The position numbers were made by a program, and so were the translations under genes. A model generated the notes under the pieces. That model saw nothing but the letters and a program-made list of their open reading frames with translations, searched no databases and had not been told where the DNA came from. Positions 18,774 through 30,818 of a stretch of DNA of 64,000 bases are shown here, piece after piece. Every line of letters begins with the position of its first letter. The first letter of the stretch is position 1. The stretch comes from Marsupella aquatica (lineage: Eukaryota; Marchantiophyta): the NCBI GenBank assembly GCA_973895155.1, contig OZ316891.1:24800001-24864000 (forward strand), in the 5' to 3' direction.

Positions 18774-19567
18774 GGCGGCCCTGACACTTAGCTTAGTGGG
18801 ATTGCGGTTCCACTGGTAAGAGCAACACTTGTACTCCTGCCTCGCTGTACATAGGTAGATTCAGTTAGGTAGATTAGGCTTACGCTGCAAGGAATTAGGC
18901 GGATCCACTACCAGGATAAATACCTGGGCTGCGGGGAGCTTAGGGCCTCTTCTTTAGCAAGTTTTTAGTTTGCACCAGCCGGGCTGGGATCAAGTAGTAA
19001 GAGAAGCTCTCGGTTAGTCATATAGTGACCTTGTGTATATTCATGTTTCCTCATGCCTAAGAGCTGAATAGAGTTGGCCTCACGGCTTAGTTCACAGAGC
19101 TTGTGTATGAGATGTACTGTTTGTATGGCAAGTGCATGGTATGACTCAATCAGAAGGAGTCATTTTACTATTTGTGTGTCGCATTAACTTGTGTGAAGAG
19201 TGCCCACATCAACTAATAGATGAAGGAAAGTAAGCAAGGGAGTGAGAGTTGGATGTGTCGAGCTGAGAGAGGTCTTAGCGGCTTAACCAAGCCTATTGGG
19301 GATCATTCCAGCGGCGGAATCCAAATATACCTAACCAGAAGGAGAGGAAGACAAGGGAAGGCCTAGATTAGGCCGGCTACATATCTCATGACCCGATGAA
19401 GGGTCTGTCCAGTATATGTGTGTAAAATGTTAATAGTAGTAGTACAAGGAAGTTAGCAGCGTCCCATGCCGCTAAGCCGCAAAAATGGCCTCCCCAAGCG
19501 CAAAACCTGTGGGAATCGGCTTGTGCTAGGGGTTTCTTGGGTTTAGGGAGCCATGGGACGCACCACA
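18774..19567 (+). mobile_element. 5' LTR of gypsy element A, only the 3' tail retained
   Basis: These 794 bases are nearly identical to the last ~800 bases of the 3' LTR (30009-30818), including the CACCACA terminus. The primer site follows after four bases. The first 3.9 kb of the LTR, which would contain the ORF, has been lost to the inverted insertion at 18022-18773. The tail contains a TATA-like ATAAATA at 18916-18922, followed by CTTTAGCAAGTTTTTAGTTT, probably the core promoter region. Confidence 0.9.
18916..18922 (+). promoter_or_regulatory. TATA-like box of the LTR promoter
   Basis: GGATAAATACC lies in the non-coding tail of the LTR and is repeated at 30166-30172 in the 3' LTR; in the solo LTR it has become GGATAAGTACC. 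Its position about 650 bases before the LTR end fits an RNA start in the tail, so genomic RNA would not include the LTR ORF in its 5' part. This is a sequence-based inference. Confidence 0.4.
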
Positions 19568-19571
19568 TTTT

Positions 19572-19588
19572 TGGCGCTAGATGGAGGG
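19572..19588 (+). other. Primer-binding site of element A
   Basis: TGGCGCTAGATGGAGGG begins four bases after the LTR terminus CACCACA. It starts with TGG as expected for the complement of a tRNA CCA end. I cannot name the tRNA with confidence. It fixes the 3' limit of the 5' LTR. Confidence 0.7.
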
Positions 19589-19828
19589 AGCATTTCTTAA
19601 GCCGTGAGATATGAAGTTAGGAAAGAAGCGTAGGTAATGACTGAACCTACGCCAAGGGAGGAAAGAGTGATTCAACGAGAGAGAGCTCGTCTGCAGCAGC
19701 TCGCCGGGTGGCATGATACACAGTGACTGAGAGGGGCAGAAAGAGCTGGTAGCTCCAAAGCTGGAAGTGGCGTCAAAGAAGAGATACCAGAAGAAGAGTC
19801 GGTAGGAAGACACGAGTACCCAACCAAC

Positions 19829-21484
19829 ATGGGGGAACCAGAGGCACGGCCAGACGAGAGGCCAGGGACCAGACTGAGCCAACGGTCGCGCATACATTAC
19901 AAGGCATTTCATGGGAGAGGAGATGAGGATCCGGACGAATGGTTGGATGATTTCGAAGGAACCGCTGCAGCAAATGGAGAATCGGTCATCAAGATGCAGA
20001 TTCTTCTCAGCCTGTTCAAGGGTGAGGCTAGGCCTTGGTACAGAGCATTGGATGTGGAAGATCAAGCCATCTAGGATATCTTCAAAAAACTATTTGTTAA
20101 GGAGTTTCGACCCATTGGAACCTCAGAACTAGCAGTGCTGAAGTTGGGGTGACTTAGGTTCAAGGAGAACAAATCCTTCAGGAAGTTCTTGCAACGCTTC
20201 CAGAAACTGGTAAGACGTACAAAGACCAATGCATCTAAAGGTATGCAACTTCAATGATTGGTGAATGCTTTGCCACAGAAGATGAGTTTTGCAATAAGGA
20301 AGGAGAACCCAGAGACTTTAGCCGAGGCAATTAAAGACATTCAGTTATACATTAATGCAGATATCACAAGCCGGAAGAAACAGCTTAAGTCTGAGAGTTC
20401 CTCATCGGAGGAAGGATCACCCCATAAGAAAAAGGATAAGAAAAAGAAACACTCTAAGAAGTCAAGAAGTGATAACTCAAGCTCGGATAGTGGAGGTAGC
20501 AAGAGTGAGTCATCTTCTAGTTCTGAAGAAGAAAAAACTAGGAAAAGGAAGGGCAGAAGAAGAGGGAAGACGAAAGTCAATCTGGAGGCTAAACCACCAG
20601 ATAACATCGTAGCCCTTACCGAGCAGCTTAAAGCTATAATAGCAGAGGTGAAGCTGAAGAAGAAGGTAGTGCAGGAGGATAGCTCTGTATGGTGTGCCTT
20701 ATGTTATAAAACCGGACACCATAAAGATGCATGTCCTAAGCTCAACACTAGTCATGTTCGGCATGTGGCTGAAGTCAGATCGAGTCAGGGAGAAGTAGAG
20801 TACTTTCTAGGAGATGCCGCTGATAGTGTTTTCGGCATCAGTGAGACTGGAGCACAAGATCTATCCAACCGACCTACATCTCTCTGGTCAGGATTAAAGA
20901 ACAATCCAGGAGAGATGTATCCTCGGATTATTCAGAATCCGTCAGTACCTCCTAGGCCGAATGTGCAAAGATTTGCGGCATGCTATAATTGTGGTCAACC
21001 TGGCCATTTTGCTAGAGAATGCCCGAATGCACGTAAACAAGGTGACGGACAGCCAGCTCAGCTATGTATGGGATGCCGACAGGAGGGTCACATGCTAGGA
21101 CAATGTCCTACTTGGTTGGCAGGATTGGCCGCAAATCATAAACTTTTGCCGGTCAAGGTCTTGCCGCCAGGTACTACCCCAGGAGGAGTTCAAATCAACC
21201 ACATCGAGCTCGGATGGCAAGTGGATGCCGAGGCAGAGTTTGGACCATCTGATGATGAGACCGAGGCCCTATCAACATTTTCAGAAGAGGATGTGGATCA
21301 TGATTGCTACCGGATCTCTACTCGATCAACTAGAAGGAAGGAAAGGTGGGATGGGTTGGCCAAAAATAAGGGGAAGGTTCAGGAAGAAAAGATCGACTCT
21401 TTGTCAACATCAACGGAAGGAGAAGGAAGGGAACCGTCAACACAGGTAAGCCATGAACCCACCAGTGAGCCCAATCCTTCATAG
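19829..21484 (+). pseudogene. gag: gag of gypsy element A
   Basis: One frame with three early stops (20072-20074 TAG, and TGA near 20150 and at 20255-20257). The N-terminus has the retrotransposon gag signature (FHGRGDEDPDEWLDDFE, LFKGEARPWYRAL). A Ser/Lys/Glu-rich low-complexity region follows (about 20380-20570). The nucleocapsid part has three CCHC knuckles: CALCYKTGHHKDAC, CYNCGQPGHFAREC and CMGCRQEGHMLGQC, each C-X2-C-X4-H-X4-C. The protein would package element RNA into virus-like particles in the cytoplasm. It ends at TAG (21482-21484), after which the same frame continues into pol; the same TAG is found in copy B. Confidence 0.88.
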
Positions 21485-21514
21485 GACAGTGACTTCAATC
21501 GAGATCACCCAAAG

Positions 21515-22560
21515 TTGTTCTACCCATCTATCACGGCTAGTGTTAAGGAACAACTGCGAGAGTTAGAAAACCTGGAGAATACCAAAGCCATAGCCAAGGA
21601 TATAAAACGAGCAAAAGCATTGTTTGCTTTGGAAGATCCAACGGCTGTGGGGACTAGCGTGAAAAAACAGGCCGAATCCAAGATGGAGACACCACTAGAG
21701 AAGCCGATAGTTCCCTATGACCTGGCTAAAGATGTACTAGAATCTAGAGTCTCGGCAACAGTATGTCAACTATTGAAAAATAGCCCGTACTTCCAGAAGC
21801 AGTTAAGAAAGGCAATCCTCGGCAAGCCAAGATTACCCAAGGTAGCGACCAGATCCGACGTACTAATGATAGAAGAAGATCAAGGAGCCCCAGCATTACC
21901 ATTAATAATTCAAGGAGAATTATTACTACGGGTACCCATCGATGGAGGATCAGGGGTATGTATTATGATTGATTCAACAGCAAAAGGGTGGGGTCGAACA
22001 CCAGAGATGACTGGAAGAGTGTTGAACATGGCCAATGGATATCAAGTCATTCCCATAGGAGTGTTAACCGGCATCAAGACAGAGATAGGAGGTATCTTCT
22101 TTAGCATTAACTATGTAGTAATCAATAGTTTCACTAATTTTGGAGTATTATTAACGATTTGGAAATTTCATAACAACTTTTTGGAAATTTAAATCAACTA
22201 AATTGTAGATAAATATGAGACTTATCAATATCATATTTGAAATTTTTTGATCAAGATATATGAAGCTTAACAAGCTACTCCTAATAAATCTATGCATAAC
22301 ATACAATGTACTCTAGAACTCAAGTTATAGGGAAAAGAATAATTGTTGTTGGAAATTTCATGATCAAAAATTGGACAAAAGAATGTCCAGAGTTCGTGAA
22401 ATCACTAATAGTAATGAAGCCGGTAAATCCTACGTCATTCCGGCTATTGATTGGTAGGCCATGGCTATACCTAGCCAAGGTAATAGAGGATTGGGGTAAG
22501 AAGGAGTTCACTTTTGGGACCCCCTCTATCACGGTATCCTGGGATACCAAGGATGACCGC
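21515..22560 (+). pseudogene. Aspartic protease region of element A, split by an insertion
   Basis: The frame continues from gag without shift. VPIDGGSGVCIM is the active-site stretch (D-G-G-S in place of the more usual D-S/T-G, as is common in plant gypsy elements). At 22122 a 286-bp AT-rich insertion interrupts the domain; the coding resumes after 22415 with MKPVNPTSFRLLIGRPWL, the second half. In copy B these two halves are joined (VVMKPVNPTS), which confirms the insertion. The enzyme would process the polyprotein during particle maturation. It cannot be made from this copy. Confidence 0.85.
22123..22408. mobile_element. 286-bp MITE-like insertion in the protease gene
   Basis: An AT-rich segment is flanked by TAGTAAT on both sides (22116-22122 and 22409-22415). 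The empty site is preserved in copy B, which has a single GTAGTAATGAAG there. The ends are imperfect inverted repeats (AGTTTCACTAATTTTGG at the left, CCAGAGTTCGTGAAATCACT at the right). It has no coding capacity, so it is a non-autonomous DNA transposon; superfamily unknown. It inserted after element A had integrated or in one of its progenitors. Confidence 0.8.
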
Positions 22561-24755
22561 AGAAGAAGCATCAGGGAGGTAGACGGGTACGACAGTGGAC
22601 TGGAATCAGCCGATGAGGTACGATGGTTAGAATGCCTCGCTGACCAAACCGAAGAAAGTGTCTTTGGACCAGAGGTATCCCCCAGCGGACTATGGCAAGA
22701 ACCTATGGAGAGTGACTTGGATGATTGTGAAGATGAAACCGAGGACTGCTTTGCCATAGAGTCCACCTTTTTAGCTTCAATCCCGGAGGAAGCACAAGAA
22801 GTAAGCCAGTTGGATGAAATGGCTAAGTGGGGAGCTATACCCGAGATGGTGGATTTTTCTATGGCGTTGTGGCAGAGCCGGCAGGATCCACAACGCCATC
22901 TATCATCGGCAAGGAGTTAAAAACCAAGGGATCGGCATACAAGCCGATTACGAGGGCAGAACAAATCGAGGCCCTATTAGAGGCCGGGAGAGCACAGCGG
23001 CCTGACCCTCAGTAGGAAGAGGCGGATGAGATGCATAGACACAATCCAGAGCCAAGGCAGGAAGGGAAGCCGACCACCAATTCAAAACCGGATAGACCGG
23101 CAAGGGGACAATCTGTGGACACCAAGGAAGAGACCGACTCGGCTAGTACAGCCGATATTCCAGTTTATGGAGGTATGAGACTGGAAAGGCCGGAAGCCGA
23201 GCTGGACCCGAATTTGAAGAAGCAGATTAATATGATCCAAGCACGACAATACCGGAAGCTCGACTTAGGAGAAGGAAGAGAATTGAACTTAGGGAGAGAC
23301 CTAGCACTTGAGCTTGAAAAAGAGATCAGTGACTTACTGATTGAATTCCAAGATGTGTTTGCATGGAGTCATCAAGATCTGAAAGGAGTAGACCCAAAAC
23401 TGGGAGAACACCGAATTGATCTCATGTTAGGAGCCAAATCATTTCGACAACCGATTTGAAGGATGAACCCTAAGTATTCCCTGATGGTCAAAACAGAAAT
23501 CGACAAACTAGTGGAAGTCGGATTCATCACTCCAGTCCTGCATTCAGACTGGGTGTCTCCAATTGTGATAGTTCCCAAGAAAGCTGGACCCGATGGTAAA
23601 CCCAAGATCCGGGTTTGTCAAGATTACAGGAAGCTGAATGAAGCAACGTTAAAAGACCATTTTCCTTTACCCTTTACTGATATGGTACTAGACATGGTAG
23701 CCAGTCATGAACTATATTCATTCATGGATGGATACTCTGGTTATAACCAAATCAGGATTAGGCAGGAGGACCAAATCAAGATGGCCTTCATCACGGAATG
23801 GGGGATCTATGTCTTCAATCGTATGCCGTTTGGACTCTGTAACGCACCAGCTATGTTTCAACAATTGATGGTGAACATTTTCCATGATTACTTAAGAAAG
23901 TTCATGGAAATCTTCATTGATGACTTTGCAGTATTCGGGAAGGCATCGAAACATGCTAAATATCTAAGGAAAACCTTCATGAGATGCAGAGAGGTAGGTC
24001 TCAAGTTACACCCCGATAAATGTTTCTTTGGAGTAATAGAAGGTGTGCTACTAGGTCACAAGGTATCAAAGAAGGGCATTGAGATTGACAAAGGTAAGCT
24101 AGCAGTATGGCTTGACATCATGCAACCTAAGAACATAAAGGATGTAAGATCCTTCTTAGGCTGCATTGGGTATTATTGCCGGTTTATTAAAGATTTTGCC
24201 AAGCTAGCTTTACCATTAACCAACATGCTCAAGGCAGGCGCAGACTTTGAACCCACACCAGAAAGAGTAACAGCTGTGGTGAAATTAAAGCAAAAGTTAG
24301 TGGAAGCCCCAGTCATGATAGCACCGGACTGGAACAAGGAATTTCATGTCTTTGTAGATGTCTCAGGTTTCTGTATCGGCTCAGTACTAAGTAAATTGGA
24401 TGAGAAAGGGAGGGACCATCCCATATACTTTGCAAGCTGTCAACTTGCCGATGCCGAACGGAACTACTCCACCACAGAAAGAGAAGCATTAGGAGTCATT
24501 TATTCATGTAAAAAGTTTAGGCATTATTTGCTAGGGTACAAGGTAATCTTTCATACCGATCATGAAAGTTTGAAATACCTAGTAAATAAGCCGGACCTTA
24601 CAGGCAGGGTAGCAAGATGGATTTTGCTATTATAGGAGTTTGACTACAAGCTAAGGATCAAGCCGGGGAAGCTATACGCCAATGCCAACTTCTTTTCAAG
24701 GATCACAGGTGAACCAGCCACGGATTGCATCGATGATCAAATTCCCGACGAGGAG
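22561..24755 (+). pseudogene. pol: Reverse transcriptase and RNase H of element A
   Basis: After a linker broken by a frameshift near 22860 and a TAG at 23013-23015, the main pol frame runs from 23031. Reverse transcriptase motifs in order: a KIRVCQDYRKLN stretch, LYSFMDGYSGYNQI, NRMPFGLCNAPAMFQ, and the catalytic FIDDFAVF (an F-I-D-D form of the YxDD box) near 23918, then LLGHKVSKKGI. RNase H follows: FVDVSGFCIGSVL, TEREALGVIYSCKKFRHYL and HTDHESLKYL supply the D-E-D residues. Stops at 23457-23459 (TGA) and 24633-24635 (TAG) inactivate it. It would copy element RNA into DNA in the particle. The domain order RT-RNase H-integrase shows Ty3/gypsy. Confidence 0.92.
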
Positions 24756-26096
24756 CTATTTGTTGTGGAAATAGCTGATACATGGTACCCAGAGATTTTG
24801 CACTTTCTCAGTACGTCCAGATTACAGCCAGGGCTAACCCGAGAACAAGCCGAAGTCTTTCTGCGGAAGGTCAGACAGTATCAGTACATTAAGGGTGTGC
24901 TACACAGGTATGGAATCAGCGGCACTATGCAAAGGTGTTTGGAAAAGAAAGAGATAAAACGAGTCTTACGGGCTATGCATGGAGAAGAGGCCGGAGGACA
25001 TATTGCTCCAGTAACCACGTCTAAAAAGATGTTAAATGCCGGTTACTGGTGGCCCACCTTGCACAAGGATGTCTATCAGTTCATCAAACAATGTGATCCT
25101 TGTCAGCGAGCAGGAGGACCAAGGTCGTCTACAAGACATCCACTGCACCCTATTCTACCTCTAGCACCATTTGAGAAATGGGGTATTGATTATATCGGAC
25201 CGCTAAAACCATTAACCCATCCTCGGAGAAACAAGTACATAATCCTGGCCACGGATTATGCAACTAAGTGGGTGGAGGCCAGGCCGACAACGAAGGATGA
25301 TGCAATTACTGCAGCTCGATTTCTGTATGAGCATATCTTCACCAGGTATGGAGCACCCCTAGAATTAGTTAGTGATAGAGGAACCCATTTTCTGAATGAT
25401 ATAATTAGTCATTTAAATGAGCAGTATTTAGTTAGACATAGGCCTACTACTCCTTACCACCCAAAGGCAAATGGATTGATAGAACGAGCCAATGGGATTA
25501 TAGGAAAGATATTGAACAAGACAGTAGCTTAGAACAAACTTGATTGGGATGATAAATTGTTTGCTGCTGTTTTTGCTTACAATTTAGCCTATAAATCCAC
25601 TACCGGTCATACACCTTTTTTCTTAACCTTTGGACAAGAAGCTCTGGTACCCATGCAACTTGAGATACCAACATTTCAAGTTTCCATTGAGGAAAGAGTC
25701 TCAGAGGAGGAAAGCCTGAAAGACCGAGAATATAGATTAGAAGCTTTAGAGGAGGCAAGAATGATTTCAGCCGAGAGAATAGAATATAGACTGAATATCA
25801 TGAAGCAGCAGTATGATAAAAAGTTGAAAGTAGTTAGTATTCACACAGGGGATCTTGTATTACTTTATGACAGTAGGTATAGTAAGTTTCCAGGGAAGCT
25901 TTACACGAGTCGCTGGCTAGGACCTTTCAGGGTATCAAAAAAGTTCCCCAATGGCTCTGTGCAATTGGCCAACATTACCGGAGAGGTGTACCCAGTTTGT
26001 ATTCACTACGACCGCCTCAAGAAATACTATATGGACGAAGATGAAGTTGTTCATGAGGACGCTTCACAATTAAGTGGGGAGCTATGTGATGCCTAG
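24756..26096 (+). pseudogene. Integrase of element A
   Basis: Same frame as the reverse transcriptase. The zinc-binding HHCC region is visible (H-G-E-E-A-G-G-H ... C-D-P-C-Q-R-A-G). The DDE core follows: WGIDYIGPLK, LVSDRGTHFLN and NGLIERANGI provide D, D and E. A TAG at 25530-25532 breaks the frame; the rest (25557-26096) holds the C-terminal part, with VLLYDSRYSKFPGKL and RWLGPFRVSKKFPNGSVQL typical of a gypsy integrase C-terminal domain. I see no chromodomain. The stop codon falls a few bases inside the 3' LTR. Confidence 0.9.
26072..26081 (+). other. Polypurine tract of element A
   Basis: AAGTGGGGAG lies three bases before TGTGATGCC. In LTR retrotransposons the plus-strand primer lies immediately upstream of the 3' LTR, so this fixes the 5' limit of the LTR at 26085 and with it the LTR length of about 4.7 kb. 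Confidence 0.8.
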
Positions 26097-29000
26097 CCAG
26101 GAATCACTTGGCTAGTTTAAGTGGAAAAGGGAAGGGTACCCTAGAAACACCTTAGTATAGTTACAGAAATAAGGAAAATATAAACAATTAAGGGTGACTA
26201 TGGAACCCGAGCCGAGGCCGGAAGTAAGGACGCCAGGGGAGAGAACACGATTAGGGTTAGGGCATGATAAGTGCCGGCGGCTAGGGGTCACCAACGGGAT
26301 AGAAACGCCAAGGAGGAGAGGGGTAAGGGCAGCTCGCGAGGAGTTGTGGCTCATTTGCAGGCACAAACTGGGCAGACGACTACGGGCGGCCAACTACTGT
26401 CAGCTGCTTAAGCAAGCACTCAAGGGGGGAGCAGATACCGACTATCAACTTGATAAGGGTATGAGCAACATCAATCAAGCAGCACATTTTTGGGGATGCC
26501 TGTTCGAACGGGCAACTGAGTACATTGGGACTTACGAGGACGAAGAATCGGAGAGAGCAGCTCGAGAACGGCAGGAGCTAGCTTAGTTGTGGGAGCCGCA
26601 GAAAGCTACCTTCTTAGGAGGAGAACTCATCAAGGCCGAATTCTTGTGGACTCCTACTACCAATCAACTCGACGACCTTCTGTTTTGCGAAGACAGAGTT
26701 GTCGGCATCCGCGAGGCCATCAAACGCTGCAACGACATACACTGGGAGTTGAAGGGTAGCACGGAGGGGTGGACAAAGGCAACCGTGCTCGGAGAGACAT
26801 CCACGGCAGCCGAGATGAAGAGGAAGGGAATTAACAACGACGAGGCCACCCCGACAAAAAGAACAAGGTCGGTGGCACCAAAGAGGCCAACCGAACAGCA
26901 GAGCAGGAGGCAGAGAGAAGCCGAGGAGGAGGAGGTCGACCCCATCAACACCATTCCAACGAGAGATGACACCTGGAAAGGCTAGGCGGCGATCCTCCCC
27001 AAGGAGGTCCAATTACACTTTGCAAGAGAGGAGGATGCATGCTTTACGGCTATGCAGACTCGGAAATATCAGGGCTTCATGGCTGGATCCGGCTTGGAAG
27101 CCTTTGTAAGGTTACCGTGGCTGAAGCTGGAGGTGCCGAATTCAGACTTACTTGAATTCGTGGGATCATGGGAGTCCGAGACCAATTCCACAAGGGTGTA
27201 TGGGAAGGAATTCTATCTCACTCCCTAGGTGATTGCCGAAGTGTTTGGCTTGCCGATGGGCAATAAGACCAAGGTAGATACCAAGAAGACCTTGCCAGAC
27301 ACGGAGTTCAGGTCGTTCCCAGGGCCTTCAACAAAGAATGGCTTCTTCCGTAACACTTGCACCAACCCGCATATAGGAGAGATGATCGATTTCTTGCGGG
27401 TGACCATGCATTGCAACTGGCCAAGAGCAGAGATTGGCAAGGCACAGGTCTATCTGGCAGAGAGGCCAGACCCAAACCGGGACTACAACGGCTACCTCCT
27501 CACTCAACTAAAGAAGATCTTGAAGGAGGAACAGCTGGTGATCGGCAAGGGAAGCGTGTCCCGGCTTGGCTATCACATGCCGCTATTGTGCCGGTATGCC
27601 CAAAGTAAGACCTTTGCCCCGGTACTTCCCCTACAGGCAAGGGCATCAGAGGAGGTTCCAGAACAGAGGCCGGCAACGGAGAAACCCAACCCGCCCAACA
27701 GTCCTACAATCGAGCAGGTGTTTAGGCCAAGGACGGAGGACTTGCCGATGCAGCAACCAGGCATGCAGAATCTGCTGAAACTGCTGGAGAAAGAAAAGAG
27801 ATCGGCATCGGCAACGACAACGGCATCGGCAACAACAACGGCAACGGCAACAATGCAGGACACTACTCCAGAGGTAGGCCTAAACCGGCTTACAAGGGAA
27901 AACCCCTTTACTGGAGTCAAGGAGAGAAGGAGGCCGGAACACGAGCCGGGAGTCCAGATGTATGTAGGAGCCTCTAGTCCCAAAGCCAAGGAGAAGCAGG
28001 CCGTAACTCCCGGCCACGACAAGGAGAACAGGAGATCAACACGGAAGCCGGAGGAGGAACCAAGACCGGCAGGAGGTGAAGCCGTGTTCACGCCAAAACC
28101 AGGAGAGGAGCGGGAGAAGCCGGTAGTCCAAGCCGAGGAGGAGGCGGTGGAGGACTACAACAATGATAACTCCGGCTATGGGTCGGATCATCATGTTCCA
28201 GGTTTAAGGACATGTGGCCCCGGTTCATCCCCACGCTCCCAAGAGTAGTCCGAGGGGACCCGAGCCAGCAGAGCAGCCCCGAGTCTCCCCCGCCAGATGT
28301 CACTCCCCCGAGCTTTGACAGCATAAAACAGACAGCGCAGGAATTTCAGGAGCGAATCAGGGAGGAAGAGGAGGCAGCCCTGGCTAGAGAGAAGGATTTA
28401 CCAGGAGGAGAATGGCCAGAGAACATTAGGCGGCTTGCAGAAAAACGAGGCAGCCCGCCAGCCACAATAGAAGAGATCCGCAAGGCGGCTTGGGAACAAA
28501 GGCCGCGATGGATGATGCCGATGACTTCTACTTCCTCCACCTATGCTAAAGATAGAGCCATGGAGTACGGGGAGATGTGTGGGGAATTGGCGCTCAGCAT
28601 CTTTGGGGAGGAGTTGGAGCAGGGACCCTTTTTCCAGAGGGAGATGTTGGAGAAGCGCCAATTAGAAGAAGCAGTGGCCTTGGAAAGAAGCAAGAAGGAC
28701 GAGGTCATCCGTCGGCTTAGGGAAAGGGAAGCCAAAATCAAGGACCTGAGGGCGGCCAAGAAAGCCCAAGATGAGCTGCGGATTAAGCGGCATGAGCTAA
28801 ATATCATGCAGGGCCAGTTGGATACCACACAATCTGATAATCGGATGATCGAGAATCTACTGATGCAGACCCAAGGAGAGTTGGCCGATGCAATCAAAGA
28901 GAGGGAGAAGTGGAAGCGAGAGCTGAGGAATGCAGAGGAGGCCCACATAACAGCCAACAACCGGGCCATGGCGGAGACCCAAAGAAAGGAATGGGCGTTG

Positions 29001-30818
29001 AAGGGGGAGCTCAAGAAAATTTGCGGAGCCCTTGAGCAGAAGGAGGCCGAGTTAGGGAAATCCTATCAAGGGATTATTGCGCTGCAGCAGGAGCTTGCGT
29101 CCCTGACGGCCAGCTTCAAGGCCGACCTAAGGGAGAAGGACGATATGCTCGATCAGACTTACGCCAAGATGAACTAGATGGAGTCTGTCATCATTGCAGA
29201 GCTCGACAAGGAGCTAAGAGCAACCCGGGAGGAGAGGGCTACCTTGAAGAAAGAACTGGAGGAAGCCCACAAGGAACGGGAGGAAGCCCAGAAAGAACTG
29301 GAGGAGGTGCGCAAGGACCTGGACGAGGTGCAGGAGGAGTTGGAGGAAAGCACGCGGAGGCTGGAGAACTTACAACGACGAGCCGACAACCAAACGGAGC
29401 GACTGAAAAAACAAACCGTAGTATTTAAGTGCTTGTCTTCATCAGGCCCAACTCCAATTGGGGCAACCAAGTTACCAGGAGTGGTACTGGCCGAAGAACA
29501 AGACGCGCCACCTGCACCAGTGCCGGAAGTAAGTGGGAAGGGGAAGGGACCAGCTGCCGAACCAGAAAAGAAGAAGAAGCGGAAACCTTCAGGGTCAAGG
29601 AGTAATACGACTCCACAGGCCGTGGTGACCAAGGAGGTAGACCCAGCACCAACCCCAGACAGGGTCACGGCAAAGGATCCAACTACCCTAGAAGGAGGGG
29701 AGGCCGAAGCCATGGCTGAGGCCGAAGCCGTTGCTGATGCCGAGGCCGGTGCCGAGGCCAAAGCCGAAGGTGGACCCAGTCAGGCCGATGGAGAGTTGAC
29801 TAAGTCCGGGGTAGGTAATCTGTCAGAGAACGAACCTACGACAGTGGCTGAGGAGGAAGCGTTGGGGGCGTCCACTGAGGAACAGACACCGCTGCCATGA
29901 CGGTGGTGGAGGGCCGCTCCTTTCAAGGAGGGCGGACGTGGAGGGAGGAGGCATGAGTGGGCAAGGCGGGCTCGGATCTCTAAGTTTAGGATTAGGATCA
30001 GGACGAGGAGGCGGCCCTGACACTTAGCTTAGTGGGATTGCGGTTCCACTGGTAAGAGCAACACTTGTACTCCTGCCTTGCTGTACATAGGTAGATTCAG
30101 TTAGGTAGATTCAGTTAGGTAGATTAGGCTTACGCTGCAAGGAATTAGGCGGATCCACTACCAGGATAAATACCTGGGCTACGGGGAGCTCAGGGCCTCT
30201 TCTTTAGCAAGTTTTTAGTTTGCACCAGCCGGGCTGGGATCAAGTAGTAAGAGAAGCTCTCGGTTAGTCATACAGTGACCTTGTGTATATTCATGTTTCC
30301 TCATGCCTAAGAGCTGAATAGAGTTGGCCTCACGGCTTAGTTCGTAGAGCTTGTGTATGAGATGTACTATTTGTATGGCAAGTGCATGGTATGACTCAGT
30401 CAGAAGGAGTCATTTTACTATTTGTGTGTTGCATTAACTTGTGTGAAGAGTGCCCACATCAACTAATAGATGAAGGAAAGTAAGCAAGGGAGTGAGAGTT
30501 GGATGTGTCGAGCTGAGAGAGGTCTTAGCGGCTTAACCAAGCCTATTGGGGATCATTCTGGCGGCGGAATCCAAATATACCTAACCAGAAGGAGAGGAAG
30601 ACAAGGGAAGGCCTAGATTAGGCCGGCTACATATCTCATGACCCGATGAAGGATCTGTCCAGTATATGTGTGTAAAATGTTAATAGTAGTAGTACAAGGA
30701 AGTTAGCAGCGTCCCATGCCGCTAAGCCGCAAAAACGGCCTCCCCAAGCGCGAAACCTGCGGGAATCGGCTTGTGCTGGGGGGTTTCTTGGGTTTAGGGA
30801 GCCATGGGACGCACCACA
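26085..30818 (+). mobile_element. 3' LTR of element A, 4.73 kb, containing a long ORF
   Basis: It runs from TGTGATGCCTAGCC to GACGCACCACA; the ends carry the short inverted repeat TGTGRTGC. The limits agree with those of the solo LTR at 31140-35787. It holds the accessory ORF (26200-29900), then about 0.9 kb of non-coding tail with TATA-like ATAAATA (30166-30172). No 5-bp target duplication can be tested because the 5' LTR is truncated. The tail contains a local duplication (ATTCAGTTAGGTAG twice near 30100-30120) absent from the 5' LTR copy. Confidence 0.9.
26200..29900 (+). pseudogene. LTR-encoded accessory protein, copy in the 3' LTR of A
   Basis: This is the same reading frame as the solo-LTR ORF at 32061-35672 but damaged. 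Stops are TAG at 26584-26586 (CGA in the solo copy), 26983-26985 (TGG), 27226-27228 and 29175-29177 (CAG), and there is a +2 frameshift near 28210. Order: helical N-terminus, middle domain with GSGLEAFVRLPWLK, EVFGLPMGNKTKVDT and CTNPHIGEMIDFLRVTMH, Thr/Ala/Gln-rich spacer, DNSGYGSDHHVPG motif, long coiled coil (about 28640-29420), KKKKRKPSGSRS basic patch and Ala/Glu-rich tail (AEAEAVADAEAGAEA). It reaches its natural end at 29900, which gives the full length of the protein in this family, about 1,230 residues. No enzyme motif is seen. Confidence 0.75.

Noticed and set aside
28541-29761. Ser/Leu-rich minus-strand frames opposite the LTR ORF coiled coil
   Set aside because: They are antisense shadows of Glu/Lys/Leu-rich coding; similar shadows occur opposite every coiled-coil ORF in the window.
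26085-30818. LTR of only ~800 bp (30018-30818) with the ORF lying between pol and the 3' LTR
   Set aside because: The polypurine tract lies before 26085, and the solo LTR with perfect ACACC duplication spans the ORF plus tail, so the ORF is inside the LTR. The short match at 18774-19567 is a truncated 5' LTR.
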